A DNA stretch of 64,000 bases from Asterias amurensis (Eukaryota > Echinodermata > Asteroidea > Forcipulatida > Asteriidae): assembly GCF_032118995.1 (NCBI RefSeq), contig NC_092650.1, positions 18,781,501 to 18,845,500 on the forward strand, read 5' to 3'. A program made the translations under genes and the position numbers. Each line of letters opens with the position of its first letter. Within the stretch, counting starts at the first letter, position 1. The notes beneath the pieces were generated by a model, which saw only the letters and a list, made by a program, of their open reading frames with translations, did not search any database and had not been told where the DNA came from. This document shows, in pieces, positions 1 to 10,204 of this stretch.

Positions 1-576
1 AATAAACCTTTTTAGCGTTGTCAATGCAACATGGGATATAATGGAATTGGACGGTAAGGTTGGCGACTTGGCGTAGTGGTTTCTTTCCTCGAATTCAGCC
101 GCAGGCACTACCACCATGGGTTTGGTTTTTGGTCCCTACCTGACTGCGTGGGTTTTCCCCTGGAATAAATCTCTGGGTTTTTCGTCCCACATCTAAAACT
201 GAAAATTCCATCCTTGTCTTCTCTCCATTGGGTTCTTGGCTACATGTAGTTCGCTTTTCTGAGAGTTCTTGTAAGCTTCACAACCAGAATAAATGAAATT
301 AAATGAAATGTCAATTGTCAATTCCTCGTGCTGTCTTCTGCAAACTGAACCTTTTGACATTCTCAATGCTTCATGGGAAATGATGTAAATGTCAATTGTG
401 AGTGATAAACACTGTGCTTTCGTGTCCAAAGTGTTTGGCGCAATTTGTTGTTATTTCTTGGAAAAATTAAGTAATGATTTACTTTAGATTCAAAAAGAAC
501 AATGAGAGGTTGATTTGTTGAAGAGAAATGATTGTGGATCGCCTCATTATTTATGTCATTATGCCTCAATGACATT

Positions 577-735
577 GCCATAGACCTTATCGCAAACACC
601 AATGTGCAAGTGCAGACTGTTGAATGAGGTGCATTGTGGGATAGATATGGATCAAATTTGGATACCAGCTAGACCACAATGCACCTAATTCCAAGCTTTA
701 CGCGCGCGCCCCAGTATTTGCAAAAAGGTCTATGG
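577..735. mobile_element. MITE with GCCATAGACCTT inverted ends
   Basis: The left end GCCATAGACCTT and right end AAGGTCTATGGC are perfect 12-bp inverted repeats about 160 bp apart, with no coding capacity. A related ATAGACCTTTCTTTTG end pair occurs at 62269-62551. The superfamily is unknown. Confidence 0.55.
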
Positions 736-1309
736 CTAACAGCAATATATGCAAAATGAAAACTTGTATACGTTTTCCTCAGTTTTTAACCAAATCAACC
801 ACTCTTCACTCTATCTTCTTCCTGCACTAGGCAAAAAATCTGTGGACAAACCTGACTTCAACATTGCTTGAAAGCCTTTTTAACACAGAACTCGTTCGGT
901 TTGTCATCTATCTGGAAAATTTCCATCATTTTCCATGATGCATTGACAACAACAAAAAGGGGTTAATTGGTATTCTCCCCAGTCCAACTGGCTCTTGCTG
1001 CTAAATTCCACAGTAGGCTGCGGAGACTAAGTCCACAGTACACAAGCCATGGGGTTTCCGCAAAATGCAAGCTGTACAAACAGAAAAAATCATGCACAGT
1101 GCACACATGCACCCAAGGCTAGCAAGCCTAGAGGGTTTGGTACATTATGGAAGTCGTTGGTTCCAACATGAACGAGGGTTATTAGATTAAAACACTTAAC
1201 ATTTTTTTTAATGAAAATAAAATCCCCCACCCCTAAAAAAAAAAAGAAGTGAGATTGCTCTTCAAAGGGACTGTGTCATCACAATCTTATAATCTTCCAT
1301 TGTTTTGTA

Positions 1310-1442
1310 AAGACATCACAGCCTATAAGCTTTGCTTTAATGGGCCATGCCTCCATACAGTTTCAGTCTTGTAAAATTATATTCGCTTGTATTTGTATAT
1401 TGTTTTTGTATGGAAATAAATGTTGATTGATTTGATTTGATT
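1310..1442 (+). mobile_element. Possible LINE 3' tail with (TTGAT)n end
   Basis: The segment has the look of a non-LTR 3' end. A GGCCATGCC start is followed by an AT-rich stretch, GGAAATAAATG, and a terminal repeat of GATTTGATTTGATTTGA. No reverse-transcriptase coding remains, so assignment is tentative. Confidence 0.35.
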
Positions 1443-1527
1443 TGAATCGAAGCTGGGCTGTAGCTGTGAAATATGAATTCTCACTTTAGCGCACAGTAAC
1501 TGGGTGACACTTCACAGCCACAGATCT

Positions 1528-1822
1528 GGGCCCAACTTCATAGAGCTGCTTTTCAGTAAGCACATTCTGTGCTAAGCACATTCTGTGCTAAGCACATTCT
1601 GTGCTTACTGTAGAAGAAAAATTACTAAGGTGGAAACAAATATTAGCAAGAAGATAAGGTGACTAGCTTGCTGCGCATTCACCATGGATTTGCATTGTGT
1701 CAATGTCATTTTGAGCAGTGAGCACCAGGAAGTTAGCACGCCTTTACATGTGCTTACACTAAGCAGCGCTATGAAATGGACATTGCACAGTAAGCACAAA
1801 GCAGCTTTATGAGATTGGGCCC
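1528..1822. mobile_element. MITE, 'GGGCCCAATTTCATAGAGCTGC' family
   Basis: Ends GGGCCCAACTTCATAGAGCT and AGCTTTATGAGATTGGGCCC form inverted repeats. The interior is rich in AGCACATTCTGTGCT-like words, including a short tandem triplicate near 1556-1605. Other copies of the family are at 3581, 9068, 25593, 39278, 51173, 54118 and 61895. Confidence 0.7.
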
Positions 1823-2550
1823 TGCATTTATCAGGATGGCACATCCCCCTTTAAAACCTAAAAAAAAAAACTGTTTCGTGTAACCTTTAAAAAAAAATGG
1901 TATTATTACATCTGCAGTTAACCTGCGAGAACTATGTTCTTGGAAATGATAATATCATTTTCTCTGCACAGTTCAAGCCTTGTAGCATTAGCTGCTGCCT
2001 ACTTGGGTATCACATTGTATTCTTCGTAATTAATTCTCAATCTTTTTTTTTTTTTCCCTCCGCTTTCTGCCTACAGCGTTTCCATCATTTTGCGAACGAG
2101 TACTGATTGATACAGATAGTGGAGCGGCATAAGTTTGTTTTCACACAGAAATTTGCTGAGTGTGAATGCTGACAACCAGGCAGGGATCGACACTGTCTAT
2201 TTCTAAACATTGTCGCATTGTTATTCTTCCATAATGGAGTACTATTTCTATGTGTGAGTATGAGATTACTTTATTTGATAATACAAATTATAACACTAAT
2301 TAGTTCTTTATTTTGGTCAGCTGAAACGTGGTCATGTGGGGTTTGCTTATAAAGGCTAAGTGCGTGCAATTTACGTCATTGCTATATAATTGTTTACTTA
2401 AGTCTTAAAACTGTTTAGTTATAAAACCATAAAAAGTTTCATTTCCTGTTTCATTGTTTCATATTTTAGATCGAGGTGTGCTATATGGACTGACATAATT
2501 CAGTAACTAGTGCATGTCTACATACTATCCCCCCCCCCTGAAAGTGACCA

Positions 2551-2701
2551 GGGGTCGATTTCACAAAGAGTTAGGACTAGTCCTAACTTTGAACTAGTCC
2601 TAGGAGATATACAAATTGCATGGATAGTCCTAAGTTAGGACGAGTAACTGGTCCTAACTCGAGATAAAAGACTAGTCTTAACTCTTTGTGAAATCCACCC
2701 C
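2551..2701. mobile_element. Palindromic MITE, 'TTTCACAAAGAGTTAGGACTAG' family
   Basis: The left arm GATTTCACAAAGAGTTAGG and right arm AACTCTTTGTGAAATCCACC are near-perfect inverted repeats. The interior repeats CTAGTCCTAA/TTAGGAC words. Related copies are at about 8760-9061, 16160-16325, 46487-46645, 52032-52161 and a short one at 61181-61221. Confidence 0.75.
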
Positions 2702-2744
2702 AGTTGAAGGACTTATTTCCTGTGGCCAAAGGTTGATGGAAATT

Positions 2745-2960
2745 GGGTCCTATTTATAGTTCTGGGCTTAATATCTACAGGAATTCAGGGCTGATAAAAT
2801 TTTGGTTTTTACTCGCACTGATGTGTGTTAGCACTGTATACTCAGTACGTTCCCCCGAGTCTTGTGAACAATTATCACAGGCATATTTCTCTGGTAGGAT
2901 TCAAACCCACGACCCTTGCAGTTAGAATCCTATGTAGCAACAGCCACAGCCAATTCGGAC
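2745..2960 (-). mobile_element. tRNA-derived SINE (reverse orientation)
   Basis: The segment GGATTCAAACCCACGACC is the reverse complement of a tRNA B box (GGTCGTGGGTTTGAATCC). The upstream part, TATACTCAGTACGTTCCCCC, matches a second reversed copy at about 23670-23890 (TATACTCAGTACTTTCCCCC). Two copies sharing a tRNA-like head and the same body indicate a dispersed SINE family, here decayed. Confidence 0.55.
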
Positions 2961-3580
2961 AAGGCTTTAGTATAGGGCCATGTATGTTGTATAGCTTTAA
3001 ATAGGTAGAGCATGTAAGATATTGATCTTCCATGTGGCATATTAAATGTACAGTTGAGAATTCCAAGAAAAGAACATTTATTTATGTCATTTAATCAATA
3101 TCAATACAAATAGGGCCTAGCTCTGCTAAATAAAATCTGTATAGTGCTTTCACAAGCAGTAATCCTACTTTAGTCTGATTTCTGATTTTCTTGCCCATTG
3201 ATTGTTCTGAAGGTTGTTATGAATTTCTATACCATGTACACACTTTACATGTGTACATGGAGGCAGGCCTTGTGCTCATCAAATATTCCTACTTTTTTTG
3301 CTCTCAAGGACCAAGTGTCATGCTTGTATTCATCATGCATACTTTGTTAAGATCTAAATTTAGGTCTTAAATTTTACACTGAACCACATGGCCAGAAGCC
3401 AGTAGCTAATAGTGTTGGGCCAGAAAACTTTTGACTAGACAAGTCTGGCAGTCTTGTGTATTTTTTAATTGAATGTTTAAATGAAGATTTGATCTAATGA
3501 ATTGATAAACCACCCAATTAAAAAAAAACAAAAAAAAACAGGTAAGCAGCAATTTTGTGCTTTTAAATTGTCCCATATCA

Positions 3581-3805
3581 GAATTTCTGTTTCATAAAGC
3601 TGTTTACTGTGAATGCTGTAAGCAAGGGTAATTGTTGCTAACACTCACCAAGTGACGTAATATTGCAAGTCCATAGTGAACATGCATACGGTGCGTCAAG
3701 ATTTTTTCTCCTAACTTGAGAAATCATGATGAAAGATGTAAATACTTCGCACATTTTTCGCACAAAAATTTACTTACCAGTAAATAGCTCTTGAAATTGA
3801 GCCCT
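3581..3805. mobile_element. Diverged MITE, 'TTTCATAAAGCTG' family
   Basis: TTTCATAAAGCTGTTTAC at the left and AAATAGCTCTTGAAATTGAG at the right are inverted and match the terminal words of the family that also occurs at 1528 and 39278. It lies just upstream of the first recognised exon of the PPxY gene. Confidence 0.5.
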
Positions 3806-3866
3806 ATTCTTTAACGAAATTTCACCTTTGATATTGTCATAATGTTTAAATGGTTTTCCCTAACAG

Positions 3867-5274
3867 AATTCTCATCTTTGCCATCGTGTTGAAGCTGACT
3901 GTCTACCTGTGTTGGTATCAGGTTAGGCGGAGCTCGGCAACACGCCAAGTACGCATCATCTTACCCGATGGTACCACTCAATGCGCTGTCATCACTGCTA
4001 GAGGGCGCTCTCAACAATCACATCGCTCAGGAGAAGAAAGACAGGTTAATATTTCTGAAATGTCTTCCAAAAGAAGACATCTTTGTTTTCTAAATTTGTA
4101 TACGTTTCTAGTTACTGATTATCTTGAAAAGTAAACCTCATTGGCGGATACTTGCATAAAATATTTCAGGAAAAATTATCATCAGAACAAAATCTCAATT
4201 CCTATAAAATAGTAAAACCATGCTGAAATTAACTTTAAATTGAGTATATTTTATTGTTTTCTTTCGAAAAGAATTTGCCTCACGCCGACTTACTTTCCCC
4301 GTACGACAACCAAGGATTGGTGGAATCTGCTGTCCAGCCTCGCTACACAGACTACCAGAATCCACAGGGCCAGTTTCAGGGACCCCCGCCGTACGCCAAC
4401 CAGGAGTGGAAACTACCCAAGTATGAGGAGGTTGTGGGAATGCCGCCACCATATGCCACAGAAGTGCCTGGTGAGTCGCTAGTCCTCAATTTATTTATCA
4501 GGTTTCGGGTGCTCCCATAGTTCCACTCTATGAAGACAGCTCTAACGTGTGGGGGTGCCTTGAAGGTTACCAGTCATAAACCATCATACAGTTACCATTG
4601 CTGTGACTGGTGCACCGGTCATTTTGATAAGCAGAATTGATCTTATATTTTTTTAGAAAAAAGGGAGTAGCCAACATAGGACTAGATTATATCTCGGTTG
4701 ATACATGTAGAGCACCGTCATCTTAATCTGGAGGTTGTTGGTTCAAGTCCTGTAAATTTGTCTTTGCTTAACCCATATCATTTCAAATTTACCTAGTCAG
4801 TTTCCCTTGTGGTTTATTGCATATCAGAAGGGAGTTATTTTAATGAGCCATTTTTCTATAGAAAGCTGACGTGTACATCATTTTGCCCAGACTGTTTTAT
4901 TTTTAAGATACTTTCCACATAGCATAGAAAGAAATACTAAATCATTATGAAGATTGCTTTATTTTAATGTTGCAACTTTTTTTTAAATATTTGTATTTAC
5001 AGAAATGGCCAGTGCAGTGATGCCAGGCGACGCCAACCCTCCAACTAGCCAGAGTCAAGTCCAACCCATTGCACCTACCACAAATCCAGCACAAGTACCC
5101 GTCCCAGTACCCGCCTATTCCAGCCAGCAAATGCCCTACGATGCTCCCCCGTATTCACCACCTATGACGTCCGTCACACCGAGACTTCAACCCGGGATCA
5201 GCCCGACTTCAAATAATGTCACAGACGGTCGTAGTGCACCTGCATATTTTCCAAGTCCAACTGGTCAGAGTTAG
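3867..5274 (+). CDS. PPxY-containing single-pass membrane protein (3' exons; 5' end missing)
   Basis: Three exons join in frame: 3867-4044, 4272-4470 and 5003-5274 (TAG stop), all with GT-AG borders and matching phases. The first begins with a hydrophobic stretch (ILIFAIVLKLTVYLCWY) that reads as a transmembrane helix. It is followed by a basic stop-transfer RR and then a hydrophilic, probably cytoplasmic, tail. The tail has two PPxY motifs (GPPPYANQ and MPPPYATE), a PKYEEV motif between them, and a Pro/Gln/Ser-rich C-terminus. PPxY motifs typically bind WW domains, for example of NEDD4-type ubiquitin ligases. The layout resembles WBP1/VOPP1/Shisa-like adaptors, but I cannot name the orthologue. 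The signal peptide and extracellular part must be encoded upstream and were not found. Confidence 0.75.
4655..4800 (+). mobile_element. Decayed tRNA-derived SINE in intron of PPxY gene
   Basis: It aligns by eye with the better preserved copy at 54575-54690: both have GCCAACATAGG, then a tRNA-like A-box region, CTTAATCTGGAGGTTGTTGG (here) and GTTCAAGTCC, followed by TAAATTTGT. The D-arm region is degraded here, so it is not a functional tRNA. Confidence 0.6.
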
Positions 5275-6964
5275 GTGCTTTTTTTGTTCCCTTTCTCTAA
5301 CAGAATTATTTTTCTAAAAGATTTTGTCGTCCTCAAGGGAAGTCTTAGAAAAAGAAGAAAAAAGTACATCCTATTAAAAAATTTGTCCTGTTTTTTTATT
5401 GACGATAGAAATTAACGTTTTAAACGACGGCAATACTTTCTCAAGACCAACTCTAAAGTTTTTATGAATTTTATATATGCAACTCATCATGAAATTGGTT
5501 TTGTGATATTTTAGTGTTTGAAAAACATAATAAGAGACAACCCAATAATGAAAACAAAACCAGTTTTTCTTGAATCATGCACGTTTTAAATTTTTACATG
5601 AATGATTAGGAACTGTTAAGACACTTGTACAATGTCGATGAGTTTCTAGTTGGTATTGAAATTATCGAAAAAGAACGCTGAGCTCAATCGTCCTCTGTGT
5701 CTGCTATGCGGGCTCTCTATGTCAGCTAAGGACATGTGCAGTACCATGAGACATCCATGTATGGCAAAACGAACCAGATAAACCAGGGGTGTGTCAAATA
5801 TTGTTTGAGCCAGTAAACTTAATGTCGAAATCTTTTTTCTGGTCATGGTTGCCAAAACACCAGTACTGCAAAACACGCCCCTGTTTAAAAGCTGAAATTT
5901 ACCAAAAATGGCAGCACATACAGCTGATGCACACAGGTAACTACAGAAATAGCTATTCAGTAATATTTCTTTGATTGAAGAGGAATTACATGGAGATAAC
6001 AGGTGTGAGTTGCCAGATGAAAGGGATGAGTTATCTTGGCCTCTACTTTCTTCAATTAGAGCTTTTCCCGCAATGATAGCCCTCTCTTGGTGACGACTAG
6101 TCAGTCACTAGCAATATTTACTTCATTTTGCATTGTCATAGTTTTTGTATTCAGCGTTAAGTGAGCCATGGTGTTTATTTACCCCGACACCTTGATACAA
6201 ATGCAATAGCACTATCGTTTCAAAACATAGTCACACATTTATTAAAATTACTGAAAATGTACTTTTAGCTTCTAGCTTCTTCCCACAAATGTCAGTTTTG
6301 TTGGACTCTCTTTGAAAAAAATGTTTTGCGATGATATGTGCTAATTGTATAACTGATTTTAACCATTTTTTTCCCCCCATAAAAGATCCCTTCCCACACC
6401 CAACACCTTGTGGACACTGCTCCGTTTGGGAATCACTTTCCACATTCATGGTTGAATTTTGCAATTAATAAACGCTTAATTAAATGTTTTGCTTAATGAT
6501 CATTTGAGGGATGCTAGAATCCTGTGGAACCACTTTTTGGTCTCCAATTTTAAACAGAATTTTAAGGTTTAACGGAATGGAAACAGAGATCGAGTGTAAT
6601 TCAGAAAGAAAGTGCTTAGGAAGCGTATGACTGAGAAATTTTTAACGGGAATCAGCCATTGACAGTATATAAATCATATGATCTGCTAAGCGTGATTTAA
6701 GCATCTCGCTTAAGGACACAGGTGTCATGACTTGGTTGTATGGGATGTTTGATTTTGTTTTTTTTATATTTTTAATTCTTTGTATTATTGCTTAATGCAC
6801 TTTCTGTATATTCAATTAATTAAATGTATATAATTGTGTTTCATTTAATTTGGGTAAATAACTGGATGTTTTTAATTGGTTAATAAAAAGCAAATTCGAA
6901 TTTCCAACCTCTCTGATTTATAAACAAAAAGTTCTTTCATTGCAAAAGTGGTTATTGTAGGTGG

Positions 6965-7055
6965 CTGTTGCGCTTTTGGTCGTTTAAATACGCCTTGAAC
7001 ACCCAGCAGGGTGGATATGTGCGCATTACAAGTCTTATTATTATTATTATTATTA
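6965..7055 (+). mobile_element. LINE 3' tail with (ATT)n
   Basis: CGCCTTGAACACCCAGCAGG, then GGATATGTGCGCATTACAAG and an (ATT)n tract, resembles the 3' end of CR1/L2-like LINEs. It matches in layout the tails at 40785-40875 (which follows LINE coding sequence) and 43580-43662. Confidence 0.5.
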
Positions 7056-7166
7056 TTATTAAGTGCTTTCTAACTTCACAAGTTAAATTGCAAAAAGAGA
7101 ATGATGCCAATTCGGTTTCCCGAAGAGTTTTTTACTTTTTCAATTCTCTATTTTACAATATTAACA

Positions 7167-7554
7167 TTAAAGCCACTGGACACTATTGGTAATTGTCAAA
7201 GACCAGTCTTCTCACTTGCTGAATCTCAACCTATGCATAAAATAACAAACCTGTGGAAATTTGAGCTCAATCGGTCATCGAACTTGCGAGATAATAATGA
7301 AAGAAAAACACCCACCCTTGTCACATGGAGTTGTGCGCTTTCAGATGCTTGATTTCGAGACCTCAAATTCTAAATCTGAGTTCTCGAAATCAAATTTGAT
7401 GAAATTTACTTCTTTCTCGAAAACTACGTCACTTCAGAGGGAGCCGTTTCTCACAATGTTTTATACTATCAACCTCTCCCCATTACTCGATAACAAGTAA
7501 GATTTTGTGCTAATAACTTTTTGAGTAATTACCGATAGTGTCCACTGCCTTTAA
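7167..7554. mobile_element. TTAA-flanked MITE, 'GGCAGTGGACACTATTGG' family, copy 1
   Basis: It is bounded by TTAA on both sides, with ends AAAGCCACTGGACACTATTG and GATAGTGTCCACTGCCTTT as inverted repeats. The length (about 385 bp) and interior (GACCAGTCTTCTCACTTG, TTTCGAGACCTCAAATTCTA, TTCAGAGGGAGCCGTTTCTC) match copies at 19056, 27638, 35496, 41107 and 63268. TTAA duplications are characteristic of piggyBac and Kolobok elements. Confidence 0.85.
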
Positions 7555-8095
7555 AACACACATACCATGCAATCAAACTGTGAAAATTTGTCCAATTTCT
7601 TAGTCTTCAATCCTCACTGATCTTTGATTGTACAATTTATGCATTGTTAATTTATTTTAGTAGCAACTAATCATGATTTGCAAAATATGAGAATACCATC
7701 AGAGTTTTCAATTGGCTTTTACTTTATTTAAGCCCAGACTTCCTGCAATTTTGAATATAAAAACGAATTTTGATGACACAAATCAGTAGAAAAACAACTC
7801 TCAACATTTGGGCTGTTCTCTATTCATGCAAAACATTCGCAGGTAAACAGAGCTGTGGAGGAAGTATGAAACAGGTTCTTTGGTGTTGGTCAAGCTGTCA
7901 TGTACGTTCAGAACTTGAATCATCTTCAAGTTTTCAAAATTTTGTAATTGGAAAAAGTAAGACAATTTACCAGTAAAATTCCCAGTGATGAGCAAATTCC
8001 TTGACCTGGTACATTGGTGCTGTTAGCAACTGCTTATGCTTTTTCTTGTTTTTGGTTTTTATTTCTCAACTTGTAAATATTGATTTATTGGACGC

Positions 8096-8223
8096 TTAAA
8101 GGTAGGGTCATAAATTGTTTTTGTCAAAGCATAATGCTGGTTTGAGGCCAAATTATCCATGGACATATAAAAAAGCCACCTGTGATATTTGGGAGATTAC
8201 TGAAGTTATGATCCTACCTTTAA
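8096..8223. mobile_element. Short TTAA-flanked MITE
   Basis: TTAA flanks a 120-bp segment with inverted ends AAGGTAGGGTCATAAATT and AGTTATGATCCTACCTT. It has no coding capacity. Its AAGG termini next to TTAA resemble the other TTAA families in this window. Confidence 0.75.
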
Positions 8224-8759
8224 ACAAAAGAAGCTTATTATTATAATGATGTTGACACCTTTTGTCTTTCTAATTAGTTATTCTAGTAAGTTGGATCTGT
8301 TGAAGGTTTTAATTAATAATGATATTGATTTGACAAGTATGGTAATTAAGGTATGCAATAAACATGTATAGTTTTCTCATTATTTACTCATTTGCAAACC
8401 CAAAGTTTTGATGGTGGAAGTGTGCTCTCACGGTAAAGCTGCCCCTTTCTGATTCAGTGCCTCAACTAACTTCTTACTGCTGAACTGTATTGTATTGTGT
8501 GTACAATTTGTTCTCTGCGAAGAATCTAAGCAAATCGAGTAGGTTATTTCAGATGGAAATAATTCACCAGTGTTTTGTTTAATGGTTTGAACTTTGTATT
8601 TAAATCAATTGGCATTTGGCTTCCATAAGTTGAGCCACATGTGATGCATGAAGTTAAGAACTTGATGTACTGATATTCGGTGAGAGTGCCTCGCGTTGTA
8701 GCACCATAAAGGGGGTGTGTCCGAAGGACAGCCTTTACGCTTCAACGCACTTCAGACCT

Positions 8760-9061
8760 GAGGAGGATTTCACCAAGAGTTAACACTAGTCTTATCTCCA
8801 GTTAGGATGAGTTAGGACTAGCCTTAAGTTTTCAATTTCTCCTAAAATAGTCAAAGCTAAGACTTTGTCCTAACTCTTTGTGAAATTGTCACCTGTCGTT
8901 GATTTTACTGAACTCTTCCAAAACTTAGGATTAATCTTAGGACTTAGAACGAGTTAAGTTCCTTATCCAAAGACATAGGACGCATCAAACCCATCCAAAG
9001 TTAGGACGGGTTACTCGTCCTAACTCGAGATAGGATCAATCCTAGCGTTTTACGAAATCGG
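8760..9061. mobile_element. Two abutting palindromic MITEs, 'TTTCACAAAGAGTTAGG' family
   Basis: The first unit (about 8763-8890) has GATTTCACCAAGAGTTAAC against AACTCTTTGTGAAATTGTC. The second (about 8891-9061) continues with TTAGGACTTAGAACGAGTTA and ends with TAGCGTTTTACGAAATCGGC, a diverged subfamily also seen at 16160-16325. Confidence 0.6.
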
Positions 9062-9067
9062 CTGCTT

Positions 9068-9217
9068 GGCCCACAATTTCATAGAGCTGATAATATTGCT
9101 GAATATTGTCTGCCAATGTGAAAAGGTATTTTGGCTGATAACATTATTCTGGTGAGCACAATTTGGTTGTGCTCAGATTATTTTTTGCGCTTGAGCAGCT
9201 CTATGAAATTGGGCCCT
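9068..9217. mobile_element. MITE, 'GGGCCCAATTTCATAGAGCTG' family
   Basis: GGCCCACAATTTCATAGAGC at the left and GCTCTATGAAATTGGGCCC at the right are inverted repeats about 150 bp apart. The interior differs from the long copies, so this is a short derivative. Confidence 0.7.
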
Positions 9218-9897
9218 GGCATGTAGGCCTACAAGTTTTATATATTATTGTAGAGAAGAGGCCTGCTTGGCTTATGAATGTTCCCAACCACAGTACACAG
9301 ACGATATTTGCTGAAACCCAGACTTTTTTTATGTTATATCACATAATTATCTTATAAAAAGTATATATATAAATAAATAAAATCAAGTGAAAATGGAAAA
9401 ATGATGTCATTATGCTTTGTGTGTTTCTTTTATGATCTGACTTGTATGACTTGAAACATTGTATACATTGAAAGCTGCAGATGTTGGATAAAGTATAGAT
9501 GACACAAAAAAAAAACATTGTACAAATGTTTTTTTGTGTTTTTTGTGTGACTGTGATAAAAACCCTGCCCCGACTAGGGAAACTCAGTTGGGAACTAAAA
9601 GCCCAATCTTCATGCATGAACAGTCCAAAGTGGGATTCGAACCAGGGTTGGTTCACAGTGTGAAAATCTGACCGGTCCAATGGGATTCGAACCAGGGTCC
9701 CCAGAGTGAAAATATGACAACTTCGAGGCTAGTATTTGAACAGGTTTGGAGAATAGGTGACAATCATTATTCACAATCAAATTCAAGTGGTCTGATTTCT
9801 CGATGTGTTGGAGCTTAGATTTACCATGTTTTGATTTTACAAGTTGGTAATGTGGTTCATTGTAGGGGAAAAACTTCTTTTTTTTTAGCACGGGCCC

Positions 9898-9918
9898 GGG
9901 GGGGGGGGGGGGGGGGGG
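9898..9918 (+). repeat. 21-base poly-G run upstream of PABPN1
   Basis: An uninterrupted run of 21 G follows GGGCCC. It lies about 300 bp upstream of the PABPN1 start codon. Such a run can form G-quadruplexes and is prone to length change and sequencing error. Confidence 0.9.
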
Positions 9919-9943
9919 AGTCGTGACGATCATTTAAAGATAA

Positions 9944-9954
9944 TAGCGCCCTCT
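9944..9954. promoter_or_regulatory. TAGCGCCCTCT motif in the PABPN1 promoter region
   Basis: The 11-mer TAGCGCCCTCT lies about 250 bp before the PABPN1 ATG. The same 11-mer is at 30071-30081, about 50 bp upstream of the TRAPPC2L ATG. It resembles the core of CTCF sites (AGCGCCCCCT), but that link is inference. Confidence 0.4.
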
Positions 9955-10053
9955 ATTGAGCTTGTCAACAATGCAGAGTTACATACTTAGAATAGACGGG
10001 CGGTAGGAGATAGTTCACCTGTTTTCAATCAAGTAGCATCATACAAATTTAAG

Positions 10054-10204
10054 GTGAGTTTGCCACAATTTAAGAATTTTTATTAAATTGAAAAATCGAA
10101 AATTATATCAAGAAGAAATTAGGTCCTATAAAGCCATAGAAAGTGCAAAACTGAACGAATACATTTTAGGTATTTTATGGTATTGTCTGTTTTTAAATTT
10201 AAAG
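10054..10204 (+). other. pabpn1: Probable 5'UTR intron of PABPN1
   Basis: A good donor (TTTAAG|GTGAGTTT) at 10054 and an acceptor (GTCTGTTTTTAAATTTAAAG) ending at 10204, directly before ATG, suggest a 151-bp intron in the leader. The first exon would then be non-coding and start in the region about 9960-10053. It is inferred from splice signals only. Confidence 0.5.

Larger units (their letters stand above)
1..3866. other. Non-coding stretch upstream of the PPxY gene
   Basis: No convincing coding exon was found on either strand. The stretch holds inverted-repeat elements (577-735, 1528-1822, 2551-2701, 3581-3805), a possible LINE tail (about 1310-1442) and a tRNA-derived SINE in reverse orientation (about 2745-2960). 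The first 200 bases (about 60-210) have a GGCGTAGTGGTTT stretch resembling a tRNA A box and may be another SINE. The 5' exons of the gene that resumes at 3867 must lie here or before the window, but I could not identify them. Confidence 0.5.
5275..9943. other. 3'UTR of the PPxY gene and intergenic DNA up to PABPN1
   Basis: The stop at 5272-5274 is followed by AT-rich sequence with candidate AATAAA signals (about 6466 and 6882); the true cleavage site is not determinable. No other coding exon was recognised. The interval holds a LINE tail (6965-7055), two TTAA-type MITEs (7167-7554, 8096-8223), palindromic MITEs (8760-9061, 9068-9217) and a poly-G run (9898-9918). Confidence 0.5.

Noticed and set aside
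2055..2110. Strong polypyrimidine tract and acceptor (TTTCTGCCTACAG) that could start an exon
   Set aside because: All three frames stop within 20 codons and none links to the exon at 3867. It may be a 3' terminal exon, but nothing supports that.
9610..9933. Minus-strand 107-aa frame starting with a proline run
   Set aside because: The prolines come from the poly-G tract; the rest has no domain features.
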